DNA of 44,272 nucleotides from a virus: IMG/VR virus record IMGVR_UViG_3300032086_002105, positions 1-44,272 of that record; one strand, given 5' to 3'. Positions 25,771 to 33,096 of this stretch are shown one piece after another. Every line of letters begins with the position of its first letter. The first letter of the stretch is position 1. The notes below the pieces were generated by a model, which was not told where the DNA came from, ran no database searches, and saw only the letters and a program-made list of their open reading frames with translations. A program made the translations under genes and the position numbers.

Positions 25771-26493
25771 TTATGAACTCATTACTCTATTAAATTCTCT
25801 AACTACCCTTTTAATGTATTGTGGTTTTATGTATTTGATTTTTCTCTTTTCTTCATTTTTTTCCCACTCATCATCATAGATTGTTTTCTCGTACATACCA
25901 TTTACAAACGTATTTGATTTATTACCGTTTAAATCATAGTAATATGCAGTTCCGTCTGTTTGATTGATTCCATTTTTTACAGTACAAGAGTGACCACTGA
26001 TATTACCAGTTACGATTTCACTTGCTTGAAATTTATCCCCTTCTGTTCCTACTCTTGCAAAGTTGGGTTCTACCTTTGTTACCTTTGCACTTATTGTTGT
26101 TCCGTCTCTTGTACATGATACAGTTTCACCTAATAGGAACTTACCTGTTGCACTTACGATATCTGATTTATTATGTGTCGTTATGAAATGACCACCAAAG
26201 GCATGTGACATGTATTTTTCAAAGGCTCTATTGTCTTTCCACCAGTCATAATAGTTATTCATTTCGTTAACTAAAAAGAATGTCCAGTGTAAATCTGAAT
26301 CACCGTATATATTAGTTGCAACTACATCAGGTCTATCACCTTCTTGTAATTCATAATACTCATAATCTATAATACTATTAACTGCAGAAGTGTCAATCTT
26401 AGATTTCCTAAAGAAATCTTTAATGGTAATGACCTTACCACTATCTAATGTGTATTGAATCTCGGGAAAATTTTTAAAAAATTGTGTTGCCAT
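25771..26493 (-). CDS. gp53: Baseplate wedge protein gp53
   Basis: The 240 residues start MATQFFKNFPEIQYTLDSG and contain NSIIDYEYYELQEGDRPDVV, IYGDSDLHWTFFLVNEMNNY and YDWWKDNRAFEKY, the signature of T4 gp53, which links neighbouring wedges. It is longer than T4 gp53 (196) by an insertion at residues about 115-180 with Gly/Thr repeats. The ATG overlaps the stop of the preceding gene, and the Gly codons at the end of that gene (GGAGGTAGAGGA) also serve as its ribosome binding site. Confidence 0.9.
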   Translation of the reverse strand: MATQFFKNFPEIQYTLDSGKVITIKDFFRKSKIDTSAVNSIIDYEYYELQEGDRPDVVATNIYGDSDLHWTFFLVNEMNNYYDWWKDNRAFEKYMSHAFGGHFITTHNKSDIVSATGKFLLGETVSCTRDGTTISAKVTKVEPNFARVGTEGDKFQASEIVTGNISGHSCTVKNGINQTDGTAYYYDLNGNKSNTFVNGMYEKTIYDDEWEKNEEKRKIKYIKPQYIKRVVREFNRVMSS

Positions 26494-27662
26494 TATCCTC
26501 TACCTCCACCTTTATTTCCAGGCTGTGGTGGTGTTGATAATTGACCACTAGTATTTCTTGTTTTTTCTCTCATTACATTACTTCCAAAGAAACCTGTTCC
26601 GTCTATCTTTTCACCATAAGTATCTTTTCCTAATGCAAGTGAAGATTGACCACCACCAATATCTGACTTTCTTTTTGACTTAGATATTTGTTGATAAGTT
26701 TCTTGTGTAATAACTTTAACTTCAGTAAACTCAAGACCTAATTCAGTTGATACTGGATAACCGTCATGAAATAGTTTTGTTGAATGTGATACCGTGCAAT
26801 CTGTTAAAACAGAAGGTAAGAAGTCTTCAAATCTTTGACTAATAGAACCTTCATAATAGATATTAAATATGTTTGGATAGTTGAAGTATCCTTCTGCAGC
26901 TCCGTCTGCTTCTGCATTTGCAAAAGTATCAGGCAACATTGCAGATTTAAATGACCAAATAATATCTTCAACTTGACGTGCTTCGTCTGAACTTTTAGGA
27001 TAGAACTCGTAACTAAATGAATGACTTCTAAATTCTACACCTTTAAAAAACTGTTCTTCCATAGGATTTTTTGCTTTACCTTGAAGAAAGTTTTTAACAC
27101 CACCAGTTACAGCATTAGCACCAGCATCTACCATTCCTTGAAATGCTTCTTCTAAACCACTACCAAATGCTTGAATTCCATTACCACCTCCGTCAAAGGT
27201 ATCAATAAGATTTCTTTTGTTTGCACCAATACCTTCGTTCTCATATGTCACTTTAGTATCAAAAGACAATTCATCGGGGACATACAATGCAATAGAAACT
27301 TGTTCTTCTCCACTAAAAATATTTTTAGCATTACTACCCTCTCTTGCTTTTCTTGGTCTAGTTTCAAATACTATATACGAATCTAAATCTTCTCCAACTG
27401 GATATGTTAAATCTCTTATGTTTTTGACTGGTGGTTTTTTTGCAACTGATTTTGCAAGGTTTGAGGCATTAAGATTAGTTTGAAGTGTTGCACGTCTATC
27501 GTCTAATAACTTTTGTGCTTTTGCCTTTTCACTTGCAAGCATGTCTTTTGCATACGAACCAGTATACTCTTTACCTTCGAATTTTGATTTGATTCCTTTA
27601 AAGGATTTGATTGCACTTGCAGCCTGGTTTACTTTGTTTAATAGTTTGTCTATACTTGGCAT
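26493..27662 (-). CDS. Baseplate tail tube cap protein (gp48/gp54 family)
   Basis: In the 389 residues the part GVEFRSHSFSYEFYPKSSDE followed by EDIIWSFKSAMLPD and YPNIFNIYY is the tail-tube-like domain of gp48 and gp54. The N-terminal 90 residues are basic and helical (AIKSFKGIKSKFEGK). Because a better gp54 candidate exists at 30946, this gene is more likely gp48, the cap on which the tail tube starts. It is the first gene of the leftward structural block; AGG lies upstream of its ATG, and the 47-bp gap to the divergent gp4 gene must hold the promoters. A Gly-rich tail (PGNKGGGRG) ends it. Confidence 0.75.
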   Translation of the reverse strand: MPSIDKLLNKVNQAASAIKSFKGIKSKFEGKEYTGSYAKDMLASEKAKAQKLLDDRRATLQTNLNASNLAKSVAKKPPVKNIRDLTYPVGEDLDSYIVFETRPRKAREGSNAKNIFSGEEQVSIALYVPDELSFDTKVTYENEGIGANKRNLIDTFDGGGNGIQAFGSGLEEAFQGMVDAGANAVTGGVKNFLQGKAKNPMEEQFFKGVEFRSHSFSYEFYPKSSDEARQVEDIIWSFKSAMLPDTFANAEADGAAEGYFNYPNIFNIYYEGSISQRFEDFLPSVLTDCTVSHSTKLFHDGYPVSTELGLEFTEVKVITQETYQQISKSKRKSDIGGGQSSLALGKDTYGEKIDGTGFFGSNVMREKTRNTSGQLSTPPQPGNKGGGRG

Positions 27663-27709
27663 GTTTTTTTGAACCTAAATATTAAAAATTATGATTACTA
27701 GTGTTATTT

Positions 27710-28153
27710 ATGTCTAGAAAAAGTTATTCGGGCAAGTTTAAACCAAAGAACTATAAAAAATATAAGGGTGACCCCACCAAAATTATCTATCGTTCACTTT
27801 GGGAAAGAAGATTCATGGTCTATTGTGATAATAACCCGAGCATAATCGAATGGGGAAGTGAAGAAATCATTATACCATACAGAAGTCCAATAGACAAACG
27901 TGTTCATAGGTACTTTCCTGACTTTTATATCAAGTATGTCAATGGAAAAGGACAAGTTATACGGGAAATCATAGAAGTGAAACCCAAAAAACAGTTATCA
28001 CCACCCAAAGAACCCAAAAGAAGGACTCAAAGATACTTAAACGAGGTTGCAACCTACGTTGTTAACCAAGCAAAGTTCAAAGCTGCAAACGAATACTGTC
28101 AAGATAGGAAATATGGGTTCAGAATACTTACGGAAGACCACTTAGTAAAATGA
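27710..28153 (+). CDS. gp4: Head completion protein gp4
   Basis: The protein reads MSRKSYSGKFKPKNYKKYKG, then IIYRSLWERRFMVYCDNNPS, IIEWGSEEIIIPYRSPID and RYFPDFYI, with a later EVKPKKQ. This agrees closely with T4 gp4 (head completion, 150 residues). The arrangement PDFY...EVKPK recalls a TnsA-like PD-(D/E)XK nuclease fold, which the family is thought to have. The ATG at 27710 is preferred over an upstream GTG at 27701 because it starts where the conserved family does. It overlaps the next gene by ATGA and diverges from the gp48-like gene. Confidence 0.92.
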   Translation: MSRKSYSGKFKPKNYKKYKGDPTKIIYRSLWERRFMVYCDNNPSIIEWGSEEIIIPYRSPIDKRVHRYFPDFYIKYVNGKGQVIREIIEVKPKKQLSPPKEPKRRTQRYLNEVATYVVNQAKFKAANEYCQDRKYGFRILTEDHLVK

Positions 28154-28764
28154 AAAAGTTAATAATGTTCGATTTAGACGGGGTTTTGATAGATTCTTTA
28201 CCAAATATGAAACAATCTTGGGAAAAAACTTGTGAAATACATGATATAAGTGTCCCATTTAGTGAATATGAAAAAAGAATTGGTCGTCCATTCAGAGATA
28301 TCATAGAAGATTTGGGTATAGAATACACTTCTTCAATTAAAGACACCTATGATAAATCTTCTCTCGAACTATTAGACCAAATTGAGATATTTGAAGGTGT
28401 CCATGAACTACTTGTTGCACTTACAGTGATAAAAAAACGTAAGATTGCAATCTGTACTTCTAAAGATATCGATAGAACAAAGAAAATACTACAAAGAATT
28501 GCAACGTTTGATTATGTATGTTCTCCTAAACAAGGACTGAGAGGTAAACCTTCACCTGACCAACTACTTTACACTTGTGCATTCTGTAATGTTGACCCAA
28601 GTGATACACTTTATATTGGAGATATGGACGTTGATAGACAGGCTGCTGAGAGAGCAGGGATAGATTTTGTCTGTGCGAGTTATGGTTATGGTGATGTGGA
28701 AGGGGGTGTAGTGTGCGAAAAGAGTATACAGAGACCGATAGAACTACTAAAGTTGTTGGACTAA
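28150..28764 (+). CDS. HAD-superfamily phosphatase
   Basis: All four HAD motifs are seen: motif I FDLDGVLIDS with nucleophile D8 and D10, motif II CTS (T103), motif III GKPSPD (K133) and motif IV IGDMDVDRQAA (D158, D162). Residues about 17-80 form a helical cap, as in phosphoglycolate phosphatases and beta-phosphoglucomutases; KdsC-type KDO-8-P phosphatases usually lack such a cap. The 3' end overlaps the start of kdsB by 52 bp, which suggests a joint role in sugar metabolism, possibly removing phosphate from a KDO precursor. The substrate cannot be read from sequence. Confidence 0.85.
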   Translation: MKKLIMFDLDGVLIDSLPNMKQSWEKTCEIHDISVPFSEYEKRIGRPFRDIIEDLGIEYTSSIKDTYDKSSLELLDQIEIFEGVHELLVALTVIKKRKIAICTSKDIDRTKKILQRIATFDYVCSPKQGLRGKPSPDQLLYTCAFCNVDPSDTLYIGDMDVDRQAAERAGIDFVCASYGYGDVEGGVVCEKSIQRPIELLKLLD

Positions 28765-29468
28765 TTCCAGCAAGATACCATTCAACTAGATTTGAAGGGA
28801 AACCTCTGGCCTTGATAGCAGGAATTCCCATGATTCAGCGGGTTTACAATCAGTGCATACAGTCAAAATCACTCGCTAGTGTTATAGTGTTAACCGATAG
28901 TAGTGATATTTATGACTTCTGTTACTCCATGCGCATGAACTGTTTAATTGTGGACGAAGAATGTTTGACTGGAACAGACCGTTGTGCAAAAGGAATTAAA
29001 GATATTGAAGGAGATGTCTTTGTAAACATACAAGGAGATGAACCCCTGATTAATCCTGAGGCTATTGACCAGTTAGTAGAATCCCATACACTAGGTAGTG
29101 TATCTAATGCATATGTTGAGTTAGACTTTTATTCAGACAAACGACATGATAACAATGTGGTGAAAGTTGTAACAGATTCATACAATAATGCATTGTACTA
29201 TTCACGACTAAGTATACCATACATGCAAAAAGAAGAGTCCGTTGTCAAACAACAATTAGGTTTATATGCATTCAATAGAGAGTTCTTAGAAATGTTTCCA
29301 CACCTTCCAGTCCATGAATTAGAGAAAAGTGAATCAGTGGAAATGTTAAGGTTTGTTGAGAATGGGTTTAAAGTCAAAATGGTTAAGGTGGAAGACGAGG
29401 GATACTCGGTAGACACACCTGAAGATTTGGTGATAGTAGAAAATATTTTAAGGAAAAAATTATGTTAA
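28713..29468 (+). CDS. kdsB: CMP-KDO synthetase (3-deoxy-manno-octulosonate cytidylyltransferase)
   Basis: The enzyme couples CTP and KDO to CMP-KDO, the donor for lipopolysaccharide inner core. Family features are present in order: GLIPARYHSTRFEGKPLALI (residues 16-35), LTGTDRCAKG (85-94), VNIQGDEPL (104-112), YYSRLSIPY (162-170), QLGLYAFNREFLEMF (181-195) and GYSVDTPEDL (230-239). The 251-residue length is normal. The start is GTG at 28713, with GGAAGGGGG a few bases upstream. The gene lies in a late structural operon between gp4 and tail genes, so CMP-KDO would be made while virions assemble. It might alter the host surface or feed sugar onto phage proteins; both are inference. Confidence 0.92.
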   Translation: MRKEYTETDRTTKVVGLIPARYHSTRFEGKPLALIAGIPMIQRVYNQCIQSKSLASVIVLTDSSDIYDFCYSMRMNCLIVDEECLTGTDRCAKGIKDIEGDVFVNIQGDEPLINPEAIDQLVESHTLGSVSNAYVELDFYSDKRHDNNVVKVVTDSYNNALYYSRLSIPYMQKEESVVKQQLGLYAFNREFLEMFPHLPVHELEKSESVEMLRFVENGFKVKMVKVEDEGYSVDTPEDLVIVENILRKKLC

Positions 29469-30358
29469 TATTTTTAAATGAACAGTCAGACTATGACAAA
29501 GTTGAAACACTCTTTAATGAGATTAAAGACACGTCTAGACCCAAACTATTATTGTTTGGAGATATTTTAAAACACGAGGTTCTTACTCGAGACCTTAAAA
29601 TGTCTGCATTACGATATTGTAAGGCCATAATGAAATACAACATTCGTGACCCATGGTTAAAAGAAGACGGTATACAAAACAATGAATTCTATCTTGAAAC
29701 ATTAGAACGTCACATTCAACCAGCAAAACTCTATAACAAACGATTAGAAAATACTGAAGACAATGCATTCTTTCATGCAAGTAAATGTAGATATCTCTTA
29801 GACACTTGGAAAGAAGAAGGTTGGTATTCATATCCACAAGGTAGTATGAAGACTGACTCTCTTGGTGTATGGTTTCACCCAGGCTCTTGTAGACAATATG
29901 CAATGTACTTGGGTAAAATGGAAAAACAAGGTATTGTTTTTTGGGATTGTCAAGAAGAGTTTTTTACTGAAAACAATATTATAGATTTCAATACATGGAA
30001 AGATATCTTCAGTGTTGATAAACAACAATGGATAGACACAAGGGGATTTGCAGAAGGAAGTCCGAATACCTTTTCAAATAAACCTTTACTAGAATGGCAC
30101 GTTGACGAGGATAGACCACAATACTATCTAACTGCATATCGTATTCAATCAGAAATATTTAACTTCAAATTACCAACACTAATCGGTGAAACTACAGTAG
30201 ACTACTTAGACCTCTTTAAAGATAGTAATAAGTCTTTAGAAATACACATGAAAGACAACAAGTTATTTGATGATACTGATTTAGAACAAATCATGCACAT
30301 ACCTTTTGAAGAAAAAGAATGGGAATGTGAGACATTTAAAGTTATAAAAACATTCTAA
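29462..30358 (+). CDS. Unrecognised 298-residue protein of the kdsB cassette
   Basis: The ATG overlaps the end of kdsB by 7 nt and has AAGGA upstream. The first 50 residues (MLIFLNEQSDYDKVETLFNE, KLLLFGDILKHEV) are alpha/beta in pattern, and the middle has aromatic and His/Cys-rich phrases FFHASKCRYLL, SLGVWFHPGSCRQYA and LLEWHVDEDRPQYYL. No signal peptide or membrane helix is seen. Because it is coupled to the HAD and KdsB genes it may use or transfer the sugar, but no glycosyltransferase motif is recognised. It is followed after 18 nt by the next structural gene, with a late promoter between. Confidence 0.7.
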   Translation: MLIFLNEQSDYDKVETLFNEIKDTSRPKLLLFGDILKHEVLTRDLKMSALRYCKAIMKYNIRDPWLKEDGIQNNEFYLETLERHIQPAKLYNKRLENTEDNAFFHASKCRYLLDTWKEEGWYSYPQGSMKTDSLGVWFHPGSCRQYAMYLGKMEKQGIVFWDCQEEFFTENNIIDFNTWKDIFSVDKQQWIDTRGFAEGSPNTFSNKPLLEWHVDEDRPQYYLTAYRIQSEIFNFKLPTLIGETTVDYLDLFKDSNKSLEIHMKDNKLFDDTDLEQIMHIPFEEKEWECETFKVIKTF

Positions 30359-30361
30359 AGG

Positions 30362-30369
30362 CATAAATA
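30362..30369 (+). promoter_or_regulatory. Late promoter motif CATAAATA
   Basis: CATAAATA lies in the 18-bp gap before the ATG at 30377. The expected start is at about 30375, leaving a leader of only 2 nt. There is no Shine-Dalgarno sequence. It would let tail genes 30377-35562 be transcribed apart from the sugar cassette. Confidence 0.55.
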
Positions 30370-30376
30370 ATAGACA

Positions 30377-30949
30377 ATGGCAGGTCTATTTGAAAAATTA
30401 CAAAACGAATCTCCTTCAGAATTAGAACAAAGGAGCTTCGAATCATTGGAATGGTTCAAAGACAACCTAAGAAATGTAAAGGTGAGACCTGACCAAACAC
30501 TAAGAGAAGGTGAAGTGGTCACTACACTTGAAATAGGTAGAATGTATATGTATTTCTATGATGCAAAACATAAAAATACACTACCCTATTTCGATAGATT
30601 TCCTTTAGTCATACCAATTAGAAAGTATGCAACAGGATTTATAGGAATCAATTTACATTACATTGCACCTCGTTATAGAGTTTTATTCTTAGAAGAGTTG
30701 TATGAATATACAAACAATAAAGATTATAACGAGACAACTAGATTTAGATTAACATATGAATTACTGAAAGGGGTATCAAGATTGAAATATTATAAACCAT
30801 GTTTAAAAGAATATCTCTACGGTCACATTACAAGTCAATTTAGTTTAGTCCCACCTCAATTTTGGGAAGTGGTTGCAATGTTACCGTCACAACAATTTAA
30901 CGTAAACGCAAATTCTGTATATGCAGATAGTAGAAGGAAGGTAGTATGA
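30377..30949 (+). CDS. Conserved T4-like phage protein, 190 residues, function unknown
   Basis: The protein contains EIGRMYMYFYDAKHKNTLPY, FDRFPLVIPI and GFIGINLHYIAPRYRVLFLE, a pattern I associate with a conserved family in large myoviruses, usually left unnamed. The C-terminus (VPPQFWEVVAMLPSQQFNVN, then ADSRRKVV) is polar and ends four nucleotides into the next gene (ATGA overlap). The charged N-terminus (LEQRSFESLEWFKDNLRNVK) is helical. The neighbours are baseplate and tube genes, so a virion or assembly role is plausible. I cannot give a specific name with confidence. Confidence 0.75.
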   Translation: MAGLFEKLQNESPSELEQRSFESLEWFKDNLRNVKVRPDQTLREGEVVTTLEIGRMYMYFYDAKHKNTLPYFDRFPLVIPIRKYATGFIGINLHYIAPRYRVLFLEELYEYTNNKDYNETTRFRLTYELLKGVSRLKYYKPCLKEYLYGHITSQFSLVPPQFWEVVAMLPSQQFNVNANSVYADSRRKVV

Positions 30950-31758
30950 GTGTAGGAATCAGTGAGTTTATATCTTATTTTGATACGGGTGCAAGACCCA
31001 ATTATTTTGATGTTCAAATCATAGGTGGTGATAACCAAGGTGGTTTTAAATTTAAAACTGATGACGGACATAACTTCCGTTGTATCAATGCAAGTTTCCC
31101 AGGCGTTGAATTGGGAACTAACGAAGAAGCAACATTCGGAGCTCCTCGTCAAATCCCTGATGGAACAGTTAGTTATGACGGTGGGTTATCACTGACATTC
31201 ATATGTGACACTTTCTTCTACGATAGAATCCTTATCGACGCATGGCAACGTTCAATATTTGAAGGTAAACCTGAAGGTAGTTCACATAGTAGAGATAGGG
31301 GAACAAAGTTTCAACCAGTCATGAAATACATAAACGAATACACTGGAAGTATCAACGTTGCACAATTAAGTATGGGTGGGAAACCAAGAATGTTATACGA
31401 ATTCCAAGACGTATATCCAGTATCATATGACGAACAAACAGTTTCAAGTTCGAATGAAGGTGGTGGAATTATGGAGTTCGAAGTCACATTTGAATATAAA
31501 AACTTTGAAGTTTCATATCCAAGTGAAGCAGACGAAGTAAGAACAATAGAACCAATGGACAATGGTGCAAAACAAGACCCATTAGGAAAAGGAAGTATTT
31601 TAGGTGCAACTATGGATACACTCAAAGTGTTGTCTAGGTTTAATCCAAAGGCTGGAGAATACCTAAATAAAGTAAGTGGTCTTGAAGGCCAAATTACCCG
31701 TGGTAAGAATATCAGTAGAAAAATTGGTGGTCTTAACATCGGTGGTGGTGGTGATTAA
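30946..31758 (+). CDS. Tail tube-like baseplate initiator (gp54-like)
   Basis: Residues about 14-195 have the tail tube pattern: ARPNYFDVQIIGG, FRCINASFPGVELG, SLTFICDTFFYDRILIDAWQ, MKYINEYTGSINVAQL and FEVTFEYKNFEVSY. T4 gp19, gp48 and gp54 share this fold. A C-terminal tail of about 70 residues (LGATMDTLKVLSRFNPKAGE...) goes beyond a normal tube subunit and resembles gp54, which starts tube polymerisation on the hub. The next gene is gp26, also part of the hub set. The start has GGAAGGTAGT upstream. A true gp19 tube subunit is the alternative; length and context favour gp54. Confidence 0.75.
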   Translation: MSVGISEFISYFDTGARPNYFDVQIIGGDNQGGFKFKTDDGHNFRCINASFPGVELGTNEEATFGAPRQIPDGTVSYDGGLSLTFICDTFFYDRILIDAWQRSIFEGKPEGSSHSRDRGTKFQPVMKYINEYTGSINVAQLSMGGKPRMLYEFQDVYPVSYDEQTVSSSNEGGGIMEFEVTFEYKNFEVSYPSEADEVRTIEPMDNGAKQDPLGKGSILGATMDTLKVLSRFNPKAGEYLNKVSGLEGQITRGKNISRKIGGLNIGGGGD

Positions 31759-31787
31759 GAATTAATTAATAAAGTGAGGATAATATA

Positions 31788-32492
31788 ATGGCATTACCAA
31801 TACAGTCGACACCGACTTATAGAACAGTTTTACCAGTTAGTGGACAAGATATAGAATATCGTCCATTTCTAGTAAAGGAACAGAACATTTTAGTTCAGGC
31901 TAAAGAAGGTGCAGACACAAAACAGACTATGCAATCTGTTAAAAAATTGCTACAAGCAGTGACCAATGACAAGATAGTTATTGAGGAACTACCGACTACA
32001 GACTTAGAATGGTTATTCATTCAAGTAAGAAAAGTATCTGTAGGGGACACATCTAAATTGATGTTTCCATGCGTGAATAGAGAGTGTCCACATACAAAAG
32101 AGGTGACACTTAGTTTAGATGATATTCAACCTGAAGGTGAGATTCCACAAGACTTTACTGTTATGATTACTGACACGGTGGGTTTAACATTAAGTATACC
32201 TAATGTTGCTGGAGTCGAAAAGGTCGCAGACCTAAAAGAAGAAGCACAAACAGTAGAACTTATTAAAGAATCCATAGTAAACATTTTTGACGAAGAGAAT
32301 GTTTATGAAGGTGCAGATTTGACTAAATTAGAACGAGACGAATTTGTGGATAGTTTAACTTTCCCTCAGTTAGAACTTTTAGGAAAATGGTTCGACCAAC
32401 TTCCTAAATTAACAACTACACTGGAATGGGATTGTGAAGAGTGTGGAACGAAGAACGAGCAGAAGTTAGAAGGAATTCAGAATTTTTTTTAA
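31788..32492 (+). CDS. gp26: Baseplate hub protein gp26 (tail assembly chaperone-like)
   Basis: The 234-residue protein has YRPFLVKEQNILVQAKEGAD, a feature of the T4 gp26 baseplate family (PF12322), then LEWLFIQVRKVSVGD. Two cysteine pairs, C95/C100 (CVNREC) and C216/C219 (CEEC), probably bind zinc. The frame ends in NFF directly at a run of eight T, and the codons TTT TTT TAA form a -1 slippery site that joins it to the following frame. gp26 is not reported as a major part of the mature T4 baseplate, which suits an assembly role upstream of the tape measure. GAGGATAATATAATG is the start region. Confidence 0.88.
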   Translation: MALPIQSTPTYRTVLPVSGQDIEYRPFLVKEQNILVQAKEGADTKQTMQSVKKLLQAVTNDKIVIEELPTTDLEWLFIQVRKVSVGDTSKLMFPCVNRECPHTKEVTLSLDDIQPEGEIPQDFTVMITDTVGLTLSIPNVAGVEKVADLKEEAQTVELIKESIVNIFDEENVYEGADLTKLERDEFVDSLTFPQLELLGKWFDQLPKLTTTLEWDCEECGTKNEQKLEGIQNFF

Positions 32493-32689
32493 TAGCTCTT
32501 TCTCATGAAAGTGTGTTCAATCATTATAACACTAACTTTCAATTAATGCAACACCACAAGTATTCGTTGACTGAGTTAGACAATATGATACCTTGGGAAA
32601 GAGAAGTTTACATTAAGTTGTTAATGCAACATCTTAAAGAAGAGAAGTCTAGACAAGAGGCAGAAAATGCCAAAATGAAAAGACGATAA
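31788..32689 (+). CDS. Probable -1 frameshift product gp26-gp51-like, 300 residues
   Basis: An open frame reaching to 32689 lies in the -1 frame relative to gp26. It lacks a convincing start: the only upstream candidate is GTG at 32441, inside gp26, without a proper ribosome binding site. Slippage at T TTT TTT (32483-32489) right before the gp26 TAA would add 66 residues beginning LIALSHESVFNHYNTNFQLM and ending in a basic helix (EKSRQEAENAKMKRR). The added part contains YSLTELDNMIPWEREVYIKL, of the type annotated as gp51 hub assembly protein in marine phages. The G/GT chaperone pair of lambda has the same plan. Confidence 0.65.
32483..32511 (+). promoter_or_regulatory. Candidate -1 ribosomal frameshift site
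   Basis: The heptamer T TTT TTT in the gp26 frame occupies 32483-32489 and is followed at once by the TAA stop at 32490. Eight nucleotides further, CTTTC-TCAT-GAAAG (32498-32511) can form a small hairpin at the usual distance for a stimulator. The stem has only 5 bp, so the slippery run and the stop probably contribute most. Confidence 0.6.
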
Positions 32690-32705
32690 TTTAAAGGAAA
32701 CGGTT

Positions 32706-33086
32706 ATGGGTGATAAAAAAGAAAACAATACGAATGAAGTTGAAATTTCTTTAGAGAAGTATATGGCACTTATCGATAAACTCGATGAGCAAGAAGACAA
32801 CATTAAAGAAATGCAAGAGGAAGCTAAGAAAGCACGTGCTGGATTAGCACCTCCAAAAAGAAAAGTTATAGATTTGTTCTTAGATGACAATGACATAAAC
32901 GAAAAATCAATTATAGGTTTCATATCTTTCTTCTTAATGGTAGTGTTTGGTATGACTGACTTAGTCACAGCACTAGTATGGGATATGGACTTGAAAGTAT
33001 CAGAAACAATCTACACATCATTTGTTGTAGTGACACTTGGTGCATTCGGTATATCAGAAGCTGGTAAAGCATTCGGTGGAAAATAG
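32706..33086 (+). CDS. Two-helix membrane protein, possible holin
   Basis: Residues 1-60 are strongly charged and helical (LIDKLDEQEDNIKEMQEEAK), likely a coiled coil. Two hydrophobic segments follow, about residues 69-91 (IIGFISFFLMVVFGM) and 101-119 (IYTSFVVVTLGAFGI), with a short C-terminal GKAFGGK. There is a good AAAGGAAACGG binding site upstream. It lies between the hub genes and the tape measure. The topology would suit a small holin or a membrane anchor, but the position inside a tail operon also allows an assembly or injection role. No family name can be assigned safely. Confidence 0.7.
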   Translation: MGDKKENNTNEVEISLEKYMALIDKLDEQEDNIKEMQEEAKKARAGLAPPKRKVIDLFLDDNDINEKSIIGFISFFLMVVFGMTDLVTALVWDMDLKVSETIYTSFVVVTLGAFGISEAGKAFGGK

Positions 33087-33096
33087 GAACGTATAA

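Noticed and set aside
27663-27709. Late promoters in the divergent gp48/gp4 gap
   Set aside because: Only weak words (CTAAATAT, TTTAATA) are found in these 47 bp; none matches TATAAATA or CATAAATA, so none is annotated although a promoter must be nearby.
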